Positions 17,642-27,709 of a stretch of DNA of 64,000 bases are shown here, one piece after another. The notes beneath the pieces were generated by a model. That model ran no database searches, was not told the origin of the DNA, and was given only the letters and a program-made list of their open reading frames with translations. How positions within the stretch are numbered: the stretch's first letter is position 1; each line of letters begins with the position of its first letter. The DNA is from Caldalkalibacillus uzonensis. Lineage in GTDB: Bacteria > Bacillota > Bacilli > Caldalkalibacillales > Caldalkalibacillaceae. The stretch is taken from NCBI RefSeq assembly GCF_030814135.1, contig NZ_JAUSUQ010000011.1, positions 1 to 64,000 on the forward strand, in the 5' to 3' direction. Made by a program: the position numbers and the translations under genes.

Positions 17642-18376
17642 ATGGGATATAAACGTGTCAGAACAAAAAAAATCTATGAAATTGTAGCTGAACAGTTAAT
17701 AGAGATGATCAAAAGCGGGGAATTAAAACCTGGGGATAAACTGGATTCGGTTGAACAGCTGGCCAAAAACTTTAATGTTGGCCGTTCAGCCATTCGGGAA
17801 GCATTAAGTGCATTGAGGGCCATGGGCTTGGTGCACATGAAGCAGGGAGAAGGAACTTTTGTCAATGCCTATGACTTTTCCAAGCTTTCCTTGCCCGCTA
17901 CACCGGCTATTTTACTAGATAACAAGAGCATGCTGGAGTTTTTTGAAGTGCGCAAAATCATTGAAACAGGGGCCGCAAGTCTGGCAGCAACCAAACGGAA
18001 GGAGTCCGATTTAGCCCAGATGAAAGCGGCCCTGGACGAAATGAGCCGAGCGGCAGGAGATGAAGATCTCGGGGAAAAGGCCGATGTCAAATTTCATCTG
18101 GCAATCGCAGAAGCGTCTCAAAACAGCGTTTTAGTCAAGCTCATGAACCAAATTGCCGATACGATGGTAGAAACCATGAGGGAAAGCCGGCGCATCTGGC
18201 TCTATGCGGAAGAATCCACCTTTGAACGATTATATCAAGAGCATGTTTCCATTTATCAGGCCATTGTTGACCGCAATGCGCCACTAGCTGAACAGCTGAT
18301 GCTTGCCCACCTCGTCAAAGTTGAAGAGGTATTGATTCGTTTTAACAAAGATCTTGAACATACAAAAACAGAATAA
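17642..18376 (+). CDS. lutR: GntR-family lactate-responsive repressor LutR
   Basis: A 244-residue FadR-subfamily regulator. The winged-helix domain has PGDKLDSVEQLAKNFNVGRS and AIREALSALRAMGL, closely resembling B. subtilis LutR, and the MKQGEGTFV wing. The C-terminal FCD domain has the metal-binding pattern of an Asp-xxx-His (DVKFHLAIAEAS) and two later histidines (EHVSIYQAI and AHL). LutR represses lut genes and is released by lactate in B. subtilis. It is placed directly upstream of lutABC. Confidence 0.9.
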   Translation: MGYKRVRTKKIYEIVAEQLIEMIKSGELKPGDKLDSVEQLAKNFNVGRSAIREALSALRAMGLVHMKQGEGTFVNAYDFSKLSLPATPAILLDNKSMLEFFEVRKIIETGAASLAATKRKESDLAQMKAALDEMSRAAGDEDLGEKADVKFHLAIAEASQNSVLVKLMNQIADTMVETMRESRRIWLYAEESTFERLYQEHVSIYQAIVDRNAPLAEQLMLAHLVKVEEVLIRFNKDLEHTKTE

Positions 18377-18465
18377 ATAAACATAATTCCCAGGCTATCT
18401 TTCAAAAAGCATAGGTTTCACTTTTTCTAAGCTTCTCGTGTTGTTTTGTTCTTCTTTTTTGAACA

Positions 18466-18478
18466 ATCATCAGATGAT
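18466..18478 (+). promoter_or_regulatory. Putative LutR operator upstream of lutABC
   Basis: ATCATCAGATGAT is a perfect 13-bp palindrome. It lies just after a TTGAAC (18459-18464) that could be a -35 element, inside the -35/-10 spacer of a weak promoter, 36 bp upstream of lutA. Near copies occur at 15371 and 15534. Confidence 0.6.
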
Positions 18479-18513
18479 CATACTTTTAAATCTCAACTGA
18501 GGAGGGATTTGAC

Positions 18514-19269
18514 ATGCGCGTTTCTCTGTTCATCACCTGTCTTTCAGATTGTTTTTTTCCACGTGTAGGCCAGGCGGTCGTTCATTTATTGCGCCGTCAC
18601 GGCTGCGAGGTAGATTTTCCTCTCGAACAGGTCTGTTGCGGTCAGCCTGCCTATAACAGCGGTTACCATGAAGAGGCCCGGACAGCAGCCAAACAACTGA
18701 TCCGCGCCTTTAAAAACGCTCAGTACGTGGTGTCCCCTTCTGGTTCCTGTGCAGCCATGATTCGCCATTATTATCCTACTTTGTTTGCAGCCGACGACGA
18801 GTGGCGTGATAAGGCCCAGCAATTTGCCGACAAAGTTTATGAATTCTCTCAATTTATGGTTAATATTCTAAAAGTTAGCTCTGTTGATGCCTGTTACGAA
18901 GGCAGAGCCACCTATCATCATTCCTGCCATATGATGCGGGGCCTGGGTGTCTCGGGCGAACCCCTTCGACTTTTACAATCCATCAAGGGATTAGAAGTCG
19001 TGGATCTGCCTTATCATCAGGATTGCTGCGGGTTTGGTGGAACTTTTGCCGTGAAGATGAAAGAGATTTCTGAACAAATGGTGGATGAAAAAGTGGAACA
19101 TATCCTTGCTACTCAGGCCAATATTTTGGTTGGTTCTGATATGGCCTGCCTGATGAACATCCAAGGGCGTTTGAGAAGACTTGGATATCCTGTCCAGGTT
19201 TTTCATGTAGCCGAACTGTTATATGAGGGGGTGCAGCGCTATGAGTCTCTCCAATCCTCTGCCATTTAA
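18514..19269 (+). CDS. lutA: Lactate utilization protein A (Fe-S oxidoreductase)
   Basis: A 251-residue subunit of the LutABC L-lactate oxidising system. It consists of two CCG domains. Cysteine blocks: CLSDCFFPRVGQ and VCCGQPAYNSGY in the first, SGSCAAMI between them, then YHHSCHMMRGLGV and HQDCCGFGGTFA. GAGGAGGG precedes the ATG. Its end overlaps lutB by 29 bp, so the two are translationally coupled. Confidence 0.93.
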   Translation: MRVSLFITCLSDCFFPRVGQAVVHLLRRHGCEVDFPLEQVCCGQPAYNSGYHEEARTAAKQLIRAFKNAQYVVSPSGSCAAMIRHYYPTLFAADDEWRDKAQQFADKVYEFSQFMVNILKVSSVDACYEGRATYHHSCHMMRGLGVSGEPLRLLQSIKGLEVVDLPYHQDCCGFGGTFAVKMKEISEQMVDEKVEHILATQANILVGSDMACLMNIQGRLRRLGYPVQVFHVAELLYEGVQRYESLQSSAI

Positions 19270-20674
19270 ACAACGAGTGGAACAAGGGCTGAATGATCCC
19301 TTCCTGCGCCAGTCCTTAAAAAACGCCCAAGCCCGTTTCCGGGAAGGAAAACAAAGAGCTGCTCAGATTTTGGGCAATCTTGAGGAATGGCGGACACGGG
19401 CAGAAGCGATTCGCCACCATACCATTGAACACCTCGATTACTATTTGGACCAATTCGCCACCAATGTGGAAAACAACGGTGGCACCGTCTTTTTTGCCGA
19501 GACAGAACAGGAAGCGGTGGATTACCTCATCCGTCTGGCTAAAGCAAAGCAGGCCAAAACTGTGATTAAGTCCAAGTCGATGGTCTCCGAAGAAACGCAT
19601 GTAAACAAGCGCTTAGAGGAAATTGGAGTAGAAGCCATTGAATCGGATCTCGGAGAGTACATCATTCAGTTGGCTAAAGAGATGCCTTCTCATATTATTG
19701 CCCCGGCTATTCACAAAAACCGCAGACAGATTGCCCAGTTGTTTGCAGAAGTGGCCGGGAAAGAACTGCCCGAAGACACTTCGGCTTTAACCCGCTTTGC
19801 CCGCCACCAGTTGCGGGACAAATTTTTAAACGCGGATATAGGTATCAGCGGCTGTAACTTTGCTGTGGCAGAGACCGGCTCTATCGTCCTGGTCAGCAAT
19901 GAAGGCAATGCCCGACTGACCACGACTTTGCCCAAAACCCATGTTGTCATGATGGGCATGGAGCGCATTGTGCCCACCTGGGAAGATCTTGATGCCGTGC
20001 TTTCTCTTCTGCCGCGCAGTGCCACCGGCCAAAAAATAACCAGCTATGTAACAGCACTAACCGGTCCCCGGCGGGAAAATGATCAAGACGGACCGGAAGA
20101 GATGCATGTGATTATCGTGGACAATGGCCGTTCCAACGCGTTGGGCACAGAGTACCAAAGCATTTTGCACTGCATCCGCTGTGGTGCCTGCCTGAACGTC
20201 TGCCCTGTTTACCGGCACATTGGCGGCCATGCCTACGGCGGTGTTTATACCGGCCCCGTGGGCGCAGTTTTAACCCCCATTTTAGAAGGATTTGATGAAT
20301 GGGAAGAACTCCCTTACGCTTCCAGTCTGTGCGGTGCCTGTACGGAAACGTGCCCTGTCAAAATCCCTCTGCACGATATGCTGATTGATCTGCGCCGGGA
20401 TGAAGTAGATGAGAAGCGGAGTCCTGGCGTGGAACGGTTTATTTTTCGTTTGTTCGGCACGGCGATGAACAACCCTGCCCTCTACCGGCTGGGATTAAAA
20501 ATGGCCAAACATCTGTTAAAACCATTTGCTGATGATGAAGGATTCCTGAACAAGGGGCCAGGGCCATTAAAAGCATGGACCGAGGAACGCGACTTTCCTG
20601 CACCAGCTAAAGAAAGTTTCCGGGAATGGTGGCAGCGGGCAGGACGGTACGGAGGTGATCCCGATGGCAGATAG
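19241..20674 (+). CDS. lutB: Lactate utilization iron-sulfur protein B
   Basis: A 477-residue Fe-S protein with an N-terminal LUD domain (residues about 70-300, with AETGSIVLVSNEGNARL) and a ferredoxin domain holding two 4Fe-4S motifs, CIRCGACLNVCP and CGACTETCP. Near the C-terminus KGPGPLKAWTEERDFPAP is strongly conserved with B. subtilis LutB. The ATG at 19241 after GAGGGGGTG was chosen over an ATG six codons upstream. It overlaps lutA and lutC at its two ends. Confidence 0.95.
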   Translation: MSLSNPLPFKQRVEQGLNDPFLRQSLKNAQARFREGKQRAAQILGNLEEWRTRAEAIRHHTIEHLDYYLDQFATNVENNGGTVFFAETEQEAVDYLIRLAKAKQAKTVIKSKSMVSEETHVNKRLEEIGVEAIESDLGEYIIQLAKEMPSHIIAPAIHKNRRQIAQLFAEVAGKELPEDTSALTRFARHQLRDKFLNADIGISGCNFAVAETGSIVLVSNEGNARLTTTLPKTHVVMMGMERIVPTWEDLDAVLSLLPRSATGQKITSYVTALTGPRRENDQDGPEEMHVIIVDNGRSNALGTEYQSILHCIRCGACLNVCPVYRHIGGHAYGGVYTGPVGAVLTPILEGFDEWEELPYASSLCGACTETCPVKIPLHDMLIDLRRDEVDEKRSPGVERFIFRLFGTAMNNPALYRLGLKMAKHLLKPFADDEGFLNKGPGPLKAWTEERDFPAPAKESFREWWQRAGRYGGDPDGR

Positions 20675-21359
20675 ACAGGCATTTTTGCAGAAGATTGCCC
20701 ATAAACTGGGACGTCCCACACCTACACAGGTCAACCGTCCCCGCTGGACCCGTCACCCTTGGGACCATCTGTGCCAAGGCCTTACTCAAAGCGAGCTGGT
20801 AGATCAATTTGAACAAGAACTGAGCGCTTTAACCGGTGAAGTGGTACGCATTTCTACCCTGCAAGAGCTGCCTGAAGCAGTGAGCCGTTGGATTCAAGAG
20901 GAGGGCTGTAAGCGAATCGTGGCCTGGCAGCATCCTTCTGCTGCAGGACAAGTCCTTACCGAAACCTTGAACCAGTTAAGAGACATCCACACCACCTATT
21001 GGTCGTCCTCAGCCGGACGGGAGGCCCTTATTGCCGCAGCCGAACAAGCCGATTTAGGATTGGTGGTGGCTGAGCACGGCCTGGCAGAAACAGGCACTGT
21101 TGTGCTCTATAACCGGGGAGAGCAAGGAAGATTGGTCAGTTTGTTGCCCACTACTTGTGGCGTGATCCTGCACGGGTCACAAATTATCCCGCGACTCACC
21201 CAAGTGTTAAGCCAGTTCAAAGGGATTGTCCCAGATTATTCCTGCATTAACCTTATTACTGGGCCCAGCCGCAGTGCTGACATAGAAATGGATCTGAGCA
21301 TCGGCGTTCACGGTCCAGGACGTATTGTTGTCTTTCTCATTGACGATCATCTGTCGTAA
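20664..21359 (+). CDS. lutC: Lactate utilization protein C
   Basis: A 231-residue LUD-domain protein, the third component of LutABC. Conserved segments: DLGLVVAEHGLAETGTVVLY, RLVSLLPTTCGVILHGSQI and a GPSRSADIEMDLSIGVHGPG C-terminal signature. The ATG at 20664 follows GGAGGTGATC, and the gene overlaps lutB by 11 bp. The exact biochemical role of LutC is not established. Confidence 0.94.
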   Translation: MADRQAFLQKIAHKLGRPTPTQVNRPRWTRHPWDHLCQGLTQSELVDQFEQELSALTGEVVRISTLQELPEAVSRWIQEEGCKRIVAWQHPSAAGQVLTETLNQLRDIHTTYWSSSAGREALIAAAEQADLGLVVAEHGLAETGTVVLYNRGEQGRLVSLLPTTCGVILHGSQIIPRLTQVLSQFKGIVPDYSCINLITGPSRSADIEMDLSIGVHGPGRIVVFLIDDHLS

Positions 21360-21397
21360 AATGGTGATAAAAGGTCTCTGACAAAGGAGATGAGTCC

Positions 21398-22390
21398 ATG
21401 GCTAAACCGTACGTGTTTATTACCATGCAAATTCCGAATGAAATCGTTTCTCTTCTGGAAAAAGTAGCTCACGTAGGCATGTGGGAAGCCGATATTCCCT
21501 GCCCCAGGGATAAATTGCTGGAAGAGGCGGCCAAAGCGGATGCTCTGTTCACCATGGTGGTGGACCGCATCGACGAAGAAGTGTTAAGGACCGGACAAAA
21601 TTTGAAACTGGTGGCCAATATGGCCGTCGGCTATGATAACATTGACCTTAAAACAGCCAAACAACTTGGCATTATGGTGACCAATACCCCCGATGTACTC
21701 AGTGAAGCGACAGCAGACCTCACCTTTGCTTTGCTGATGGCCACCGCCCGCCGTCTGGTAGAAGCCTCCCTGGCCTTGTATGAAGGCAAGTGGACTTCAT
21801 GGAGTCCAATGTATATGGCTGGGCAGGATGTGTACGGCAAAACGCTGGGCATTGTGGGCATGGGCCGCATAGGGGAAGCAGTTGCCCGCCGGGCCAAGGG
21901 GTTTGACATGGAGATTCTATACCACAACCGCCATCGCAAACCAGACGCAGAAGAAAAGCTGGGAGCCACCTACTGTTCTTTTGAACAGCTCTTGCAACAA
22001 GCCGATTTTGTTGTATCTTTGGCTCCGCTGACCCCGGAAACCCGCCATTTGTTTGGCCGGCGGGAATTTGAATTGATGAAAAAGACAGCCATTTTTATTA
22101 ATGCTTCCCGCGGACCTGTTGTTGATGAAGATGCCTTATATCATGCCTTGAAAGAGAAGCAAATTTGGGCAGCAGGATTAGATGTGTTTCAACAGGAGCC
22201 CGTGCCCATTGACCACCCCCTGCTCACCTTGCCAAATTTAGTTCCCCTTCCCCATATCGGCAGTGCCAGCATCCCGGCCCGGATGGCTATGGCTCGCCTG
22301 GCAGCTGAAAACATCATGCTAGGGCTGTCCGGCCAAAAACCCAAAACACTGATTGATGAAGCGATGTGGACCAGCCACCGCTCCCGCTAG
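21398..22390 (+). CDS. D-2-hydroxyacid dehydrogenase (glyoxylate/hydroxypyruvate reductase type)
   Basis: A 330-residue member of the D-isomer-specific 2-hydroxyacid dehydrogenases. The NAD(P) loop is GKTLGIVGMGRIGEAVARR (about 146-164). The catalytic Arg lies in FINASRGPVVDEDAL, the Glu in QQEPVPIDHPL and the His in LPHIGSAS. The ANMAVGYDNID and TADLTFALLMATARR blocks resemble GyaR/GhrB glyoxylate reductases. It sits 38 bp after lutC and is probably in the same transcript, with glycolate-glyoxylate or D-lactate interconversion as a plausible job. AGGAG lies upstream of the ATG. Confidence 0.88.
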   Translation: MAKPYVFITMQIPNEIVSLLEKVAHVGMWEADIPCPRDKLLEEAAKADALFTMVVDRIDEEVLRTGQNLKLVANMAVGYDNIDLKTAKQLGIMVTNTPDVLSEATADLTFALLMATARRLVEASLALYEGKWTSWSPMYMAGQDVYGKTLGIVGMGRIGEAVARRAKGFDMEILYHNRHRKPDAEEKLGATYCSFEQLLQQADFVVSLAPLTPETRHLFGRREFELMKKTAIFINASRGPVVDEDALYHALKEKQIWAAGLDVFQQEPVPIDHPLLTLPNLVPLPHIGSASIPARMAMARLAAENIMLGLSGQKPKTLIDEAMWTSHRSR

Positions 22391-22413
22391 TTCATTCCAA
22401 ATCAGCCCCCCGT

Positions 22414-22447
22414 ATGGCGGCCGCTAAACAACGGCTGCCATTTTCCT
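22414..22447 (+). terminator. Terminator of the lutR-lutABC region
   Basis: ATGGCGGCCG-CTAAACAA-CGGCTGCCAT, then TTTT. It marks the end of the lactate island. Confidence 0.8.
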
Positions 22448-22467
22448 ATTTAATTCATATCATTTTG

Positions 22468-22482
22468 CGATCATTATGATCG
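22468..22482. promoter_or_regulatory. Palindromic operator-like site upstream of gltA
   Basis: CGATCATTATGATCG is a perfect 15-bp palindrome ending 10 bp before a -35 element. It contains the T-N11-A pattern of LysR-type regulators and is in an activator position. A GltC-like regulator would be expected, but none is encoded nearby. Confidence 0.5.
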
Positions 22483-22492
22483 AAATTATATA

Positions 22493-22522
22493 TTGTAAAG
22501 ATCAATCAAATTGCTCTATAAT
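22493..22522 (+). promoter_or_regulatory. Promoter of gltA
   Basis: TTGTAA (22493-22498), 18 bp, TATAAT (22517-22522). A weak -35 with a consensus -10 suits an activator-dependent promoter. Confidence 0.6.
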
Positions 22523-22568
22523 GGTAAAAAAATCTGACAAATATCAAACAACAGTGGGAGTGGAGCTC

Positions 22569-25500
22569 ATGAGACAGAACGGACTGCCTGAAAAACAGGG
22601 ACTTTATGATCCCCAATTTGAACACGATGCCTGTGGAATCGGCTTTTTAGCTCATATGAAAGGTAAAAAATCGCATGCCATCGTGCAAGATGCGTTACAC
22701 ATGTTACGCAATTTAGACCACCGGGGCGGACAGGGGGATGAACCGACCACCGGAGATGGGGCCGGTATTTTGCTGCAGATTCCCCATGCCTTTTTAGTCA
22801 AGGCCTGTTCCCAGGAAGGTATCAACCTTCCCGCTCCCGGCGAATATGGTGTGGGCATGATTTTTCTCCCTCATGATGATGAAGTGCGCAGTCAATTTGA
22901 ATCCATCGTAGGACGGATCATAAAAGAAGAAGGGCAAACCTTGCTTGGCTGGCGTACGGTTCCCGTGGAAAACGAATTTTTGGGCCAAAGAGCCAAAGCC
23001 GCCCAACCGTTTATCCGTCAGGTATTTATTGGCCGCAGTGCTGATCTGACAGATGATCTGGATTTTGAGCGCCGCCTGTACGTGATCCGCAAACGGGCAG
23101 AAAACGAAATCGGGGCTCTTGAAGAGGTCAAAGACCATCCCTTCTACGTTGCCAGCCTGTCCAGCCGGACAGTTGTCTATAAAGGGATGCTCACTTCTGA
23201 CCAGTTGGACCGTTTTTACCTGGATCTCAAAGACCCGGATGTCACCACGGCAGTCGCTATGGTGCACTCCCGGTTCAGTACGAACACTTTCCCCAGCTGG
23301 GAGCGTGCCCATCCCAACCGCTATACCATTCACAACGGGGAGTTTAACACTTTAAAAGGCAATGTGAACTGGATGCATGCCCGTGAAGCCGTATGTGAAT
23401 CCCCTTATTTTGGCCAGGACATGGAAAAAATCCGCCCCGTCATTGATCAGGATGGCAGTGACTCTGCCATGTTTGACAATGCCTTGGAGTTCTTGATGTT
23501 ATCGGGACGTTCTCTGGCCCATGCCGTGATGATGATGATTCCGGAACCGTGGGTTCATGATCAGCATATGGATCCGGAAAAACGGGCCTTTTATGAGTAT
23601 CACAGTTGTTTGATGGAACCATGGGATGGACCGGCTGCCATTGCTTTTACGGACGGAAAACAGGTGGGCGCTTGTCTGGACCGCAACGGCTTGCGTCCTG
23701 CCCGCTATTATGTCACTAAGGATGAGCGGGTGATTATGGCTTCTGAAGTCGGTGTCTTGGACATCCCGGAAGAGAATATTGTGCTTAAAGAACGGTTGCA
23801 TCCTGGCCATATGCTGCTGGTTGACCTGGAAGAGGGACGCATTGTCTCCGACCAGGAACTAAAACAACAAATCGCCACAGAACACCCTTACCAGGAGTGG
23901 CTGGATGAACATTTAATTGACCTGGATGAGCTTGAAACGAACAATCCTGAAATGCCCCAAGCCGATTTTGACAGCTTAACCCAGCGTCAAAACGCTTTTG
24001 GCTACACCAAAGAAGAACTGGATAAAATGATCAAACCAATGGTGGAGGGTGGCGAAGATCCAGTCGGATCCATGGGCTATGATGCCCCCTTGGCGGTGTT
24101 GTCTAAAAAGCCACAGCTCTTGTATAACTATTTCAAGCAAATGTTTGCCCAGGTAACCAACCCGCCTATTGATGCCATCCGCGAGGAAGTGGTCACAGCG
24201 GTCAGCACCACTATCGGTCCGGAGCGCAATTTGCTCCATCCTGAACCGGAAAGCTGCCGCCATATTCGCCTGGAGACACCGATTTTGACCAACGAACAGC
24301 TGGCTCGCCTCCGGGCCAACACCCGCGAAGGGCTCAAGGCAGCCACACTGCCTATCACGTTCCCTGTCGCTGAAGGTGAACAAGGCCTGGAAAAGGCTCT
24401 GCAAGCCTTATTCCAAGCAGCGGATAAAGCGTTGCAAAGCGGTGCAAGCCTCCTGATTTTGTCTGACCGCAATGTGGATGAAGCGCATGCTGCTATGCCT
24501 GCGCTCTTGGCTGCTTCAGGTTTGCACCATCATCTCATCCGTCAGGGCACACGCACCAAAGCCAGCATCATTGTCGAATCTGGAGAGCCGCGGGAAGTCC
24601 ATCATTTCTGTGTGCTCCTGGGTTACGGCACTGATGCAATCAACCCGTATCTTGCCTTTGAATCTATTGAATATATGGTTGAAAATCAAATTCTGAAAGA
24701 CATCACGGTGGAGCAAGCCATTGCCAAATATATTAAAGCGGCGACCAAAGGGATTCTCAAAGTCATCTCCAAAATGGGGATCTCCACCATCCAGAGCTAC
24801 AAAGGCGCACAAATCTTTGAAGCGATCGGTATTGCCCAGACTGTGATCGACAAATATTTCACCTGGACCACCTCCCGCCTGGGCGGCATCGATCTCGACA
24901 TCATCGCCAAAGAGGCCTTGCTCCGCCATGAACGGGGCTATGGAGATCCTGAACAGGCCCAGCAGCTGGACAGTGGAGACGACTTCCAGTTCAGACGCAA
25001 TGGCGATACGGAGCACATGTTTGAACCCAAGGTGATCCACCAGCTGCAAAAAGCTTGCCGTAACAACGATTATGAGGAATACAAAAAATTTGCCGAACTG
25101 GCCAACAGCTTCCATGAGAAACAAAACAGCTTGCGCGGTCTGCTTAAGTTTAAAACAGACCGGCAGCCCGTCCCCTTAGACGAAGTAGAGCCGGTCGAAT
25201 CCATCTGCCGCCGCTTCAAAACGGGCGCCATGTCCTATGGGGCTTTAAGCAAGGAAGCCCATGAAGCTCTGGCCATTGCCATGAACCGCATCGGTGGCAA
25301 AAGCAACTCCGGTGAAGGGGGAGAAGATCCGGCCCGCTTCACCCGTGACAAAAACGGTGACTGGCGCCGCAGTGCGATCAAGCAGGTTGCATCCGGCCGC
25401 TTTGGGGTGACCAGTCATTACCTGACCAACGCCGATGAGATTCAGATCAAAATGGCCCAAGGAGCCAAGCCGGGCGAAGGGGGACAATTGCCGGGGAACA

Positions 25501-27194
25501 AAGTGTATCCGTGGATTGCAGAAGTGAGAGGTTCTACCCCGGGTGTCGGACTGATTTCACCGCCTCCGCACCATGACATCTACTCAATTGAAGACCTGGC
25601 CCAATTAATTCATGATCTGAAAAATGCCAACCCTCAAGCCCGCATCAGCGTCAAGCTGGTTTCTGAAGCGGGAGTAGGCACTGTGGCAGCCGGAGTGGCT
25701 AAAGGCCGGGCCGATACCGTATTAATCAGCGGCTATGACGGCGGTACAGGTGCAGCAGCCAAAACGAGCATTAAGCACGCCGGTTTACCCTGGGAACTGG
25801 GATTGGCTGAAACTCATCAAACGCTGGTCCTGAACAATTTGCGTGACCGCATTGCTGTTGAAACTGACGGTAAAATGATGACGGGGCGTGATGTGGTTAT
25901 TGCCACCCTGCTGGGAGCCGAGGAGTACGGCTTCTCTACCGCTCCTTTGGTGGTGCTCGGGTGCGTGATGGCCCGTGTCTGCCACCTGAATACATGTCCG
26001 GTAGGAGTAGCCACCCAAGATCCTAAACTGCGGGAACGCTTCAAGGGTGATCCGGAATACATTGTCAACTACATGCGCTTTATCGCCCAAGAGGTCAGAG
26101 AATTAATGGCCCAGCTCGGCTTCCGCACCATTGATGAAATGGTGGGCCGCACCGATGTGCTTGAGCCGAAGCAAGCCATTGACCACTGGAAAGCCAGCGG
26201 TCTTGATCTGTCACCGCTGCTTTACCAGCCTCCGGTGGAAGGCCAGCACAAACGTTACAACTCTCAAAGACAGGATCATGGTTTAGATCAAGCGCTGGAT
26301 AAGCAGCTGATAGAACGCTGCGGACCGGCCCTGGAGAAACAAGAAACAGTGGAAGCCTCTTTCCCAATCAAAAACACCAACCGTGTGGTAGGCACCATGC
26401 TGGGACATGAAGTGACGAAGCGTTACGGTGCTGAAGGCTTGCCTGAAGATACGATCCGCCTGCACTTTACCGGTTCAGCCGGCCAAAGTTTTGGCGCTTT
26501 TGTACCCAAAGGGATAACCTTAACCCTGGAAGGAGACGCCAACGACTACTTCGGCAAAGGACTGTCCGGCGGCAAGCTCATTGCCTACCCGTCACCCAAA
26601 GCCACATTTAAAGCGGAAGAAAACATGATTATCGGTAACGTCGCTTTCTATGGGGCCACCGGGGGTGAAGCTTATATCCGCGGCTTGGCTGGAGAGCGCT
26701 TCTGCGTCCGTAACAGCGGAGCCCGGGTGGTCGTGGAAGGTGTCGGTGACCACGGGTGCGAATATATGACTGGCGGCCGGGTCGTGATTCTTGGTCCGAC
26801 TGGCAAGAACTTTGCAGCTGGTATGTCCGGCGGTATCGCCTATGTGCTGGATGAGAAAAACACCTTTAAATCCACCTGCAACACAGAATTAATCGAGTTT
26901 GAATCCTTGCAAGATCCCGCTGAAATCGCAGAAGTTAAGGCGATGATTGAGAAGCACGTGCAATATACGGGAAGCGAACATGCTAAGAGAATCCTGGAGC
27001 AGTGGGACTTGGTTGTGTCCTGCTTCGTCAAAGTAATTCCGAAAGATTACAAGCGTATGGTCGAGACCATTGCCCGTGTTGAACAAGAGCAAGGTTTAAG
27101 CGGATATGAAGCAGCCCTTGTTGCCTTTGAAGAAGTCGTCGGTACACAAACCAAGAAAAAGAAGAAAAAGCAGATTGCAGTATCTGCTAAATAG
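22569..27194 (+). CDS. gltA: Glutamate synthase large (alpha) subunit
   Basis: A 1541-residue glutamate synthase. It hydrolyses glutamine in an N-terminal class II amidotransferase domain and makes glutamate from 2-oxoglutarate at an FMN/3Fe-4S centre. From the ATG at 22569 the catalytic Cys is residue 22 in EHDACGIGF, implying a 21-residue propeptide. [19 protein letters not shown] is typical. The FMN domain has the 3Fe-4S cysteines in [16 protein letters not shown] (C-x5-C-x4-C). The C-terminal GXGXG beta-helix has repeated GG motifs. The protein ends in an unusual Lys run. No small-subunit gene lies next to it. Confidence 0.95.
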   Translation: MRQNGLPEKQGLYDPQFEHDACGIGFLAHMKGKKSHAIVQDALHMLRNLDHRGGQGDEPTTGDGAGILLQIPHAFLVKACSQEGINLPAPGEYGVGMIFLPHDDEVRSQFESIVGRIIKEEGQTLLGWRTVPVENEFLGQRAKAAQPFIRQVFIGRSADLTDDLDFERRLYVIRKRAENEIGALEEVKDHPFYVASLSSRTVVYKGMLTSDQLDRFYLDLKDPDVTTAVAMVHSRFSTNTFPSWERAHPNRYTIHNGEFNTLKGNVNWMHAREAVCESPYFGQDMEKIRPVIDQDGSDSAMFDNALEFLMLSGRSLAHAVMMMIPEPWVHDQHMDPEKRAFYEYHSCLMEPWDGPAAIAFTDGKQVGACLDRNGLRPARYYVTKDERVIMASEVGVLDIPEENIVLKERLHPGHMLLVDLEEGRIVSDQELKQQIATEHPYQEWLDEHLIDLDELETNNPEMPQADFDSLTQRQNAFGYTKEELDKMIKPMVEGGEDPVGSMGYDAPLAVLSKKPQLLYNYFKQMFAQVTNPPIDAIREEVVTAVSTTIGPERNLLHPEPESCRHIRLETPILTNEQLARLRANTREGLKAATLPITFPVAEGEQGLEKALQALFQAADKALQSGASLLILSDRNVDEAHAAMPALLAASGLHHHLIRQGTRTKASIIVESGEPREVHHFCVLLGYGTDAINPYLAFESIEYMVENQILKDITVEQAIAKYIKAATKGILKVISKMGISTIQSYKGAQIFEAIGIAQTVIDKYFTWTTSRLGGIDLDIIAKEALLRHERGYGDPEQAQQLDSGDDFQFRRNGDTEHMFEPKVIHQLQKACRNNDYEEYKKFAELANSFHEKQNSLRGLLKFKTDRQPVPLDEVEPVESICRRFKTGAMSYGALSKEAHEALAIAMNRIGGKSNSGEGGEDPARFTRDKNGDWRRSAIKQVASGRFGVTSHYLTNADEIQIKMAQGAKPGEGGQLPGNKVYPWIAEVRGSTPGVGLISPPPHHDIYSIEDLAQLIHDLKNANPQARISVKLVSEAGVGTVAAGVAKGRADTVLISGYDGGTGAAAKTSIKHAGLPWELGLAETHQTLVLNNLRDRIAVETDGKMMTGRDVVIATLLGAEEYGFSTAPLVVLGCVMARVCHLNTCPVGVATQDPKLRERFKGDPEYIVNYMRFIAQEVRELMAQLGFRTIDEMVGRTDVLEPKQAIDHWKASGLDLSPLLYQPPVEGQHKRYNSQRQDHGLDQALDKQLIERCGPALEKQETVEASFPIKNTNRVVGTMLGHEVTKRYGAEGLPEDTIRLHFTGSAGQSFGAFVPKGITLTLEGDANDYFGKGLSGGKLIAYPSPKATFKAEENMIIGNVAFYGATGGEAYIRGLAGERFCVRNSGARVVVEGVGDHGCEYMTGGRVVILGPTGKNFAAGMSGGIAYVLDEKNTFKSTCNTELIEFESLQDPAEIAEVKAMIEKHVQYTGSEHAKRILEQWDLVVSCFVKVIPKDYKRMVETIARVEQEQGLSGYEAALVAFEEVVGTQTKKKKKKQIAVSAK

Positions 27195-27240
27195 CTTGCT
27201 ACCAAAGTAAACTGATCGCTGATCCACAAGCCACCCATAA

Positions 27241-27271
27241 TAAAGACCCTGCCTTCTGGCCAGGGTCTTTA
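27241..27271. terminator. Bidirectional terminator between gltA and yfhH
   Basis: TAAAGACCCTG and CAGGGTCTTTA form a perfect stem between convergent genes. Confidence 0.9.
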
Positions 27272-27275
27272 TCTG

Positions 27276-27590
27276 TTAGTTCTCTTTTACCTCTTCTAAT
27301 CTTCCAATGGGGAAACCACGTTCCTCCGGTGATGTATCCAGCTTCCCCCAAGCAAACACGCCGTTTATATACTCTACAGTGAAGATGCCTTTTTCACCGA
27401 CAACTCTGTATGTGCCTCCTATTTTAATCTCAGCCGGATCCATCAGATACGATTTAGCCATGTAAAATTTTTGCTCCAATATATTAGCCTCAGAAATAAA
27501 CCCAGCTTGCTCCTTTTTCCTTGCTTCAGCCAACAGCCGCCGCATTTCCCGCTCCAGTTCTTCCCTGCTCATCTCACTCATTCTGGTCAT
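27276..27590 (-). CDS. yfhH: YfhH family protein (DUF1811)
   Basis: A 104-residue protein of unknown function matching B. subtilis YfhH. The N-terminal half is helical (MSREELEREMRRLLAEA, then FYMAKSYLMDP). The C-terminal half is a small beta-barrel with GGTYRVVGEKGIFTVEY and NGVFAWGKLD. The ATG at 27590 follows AAAGGGATGGG; the longer frame upstream is not conserved. It would normally lie close to yfhF, but here about 16 kb of metabolic genes separates the two. Confidence 0.82.
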   Translation of the reverse strand: MTRMSEMSREELEREMRRLLAEARKKEQAGFISEANILEQKFYMAKSYLMDPAEIKIGGTYRVVGEKGIFTVEYINGVFAWGKLDTSPEERGFPIGRLEEVKEN

Positions 27591-27709
27591 GTTGTCCCAT
27601 CCCTTTCTCCCGGCTCTTTTCCCTATCATGCAAAAGTGAAAGGCCTGTATCCATTCTGTCCCTATTGTACATGAAATTTTCATGGGGATAAATGAGCACA
27701 TGATACAAT

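Noticed and set aside
24516-25124. Long open frame (about 200 codons) antisense to gltA
   Set aside because: It lies wholly inside the well-conserved glutamate synthase gene, has no ribosome site and reads as composition-driven shadow sequence. Similar antisense frames inside hemL-type, lut, glcD and tre genes were dropped for the same reason.
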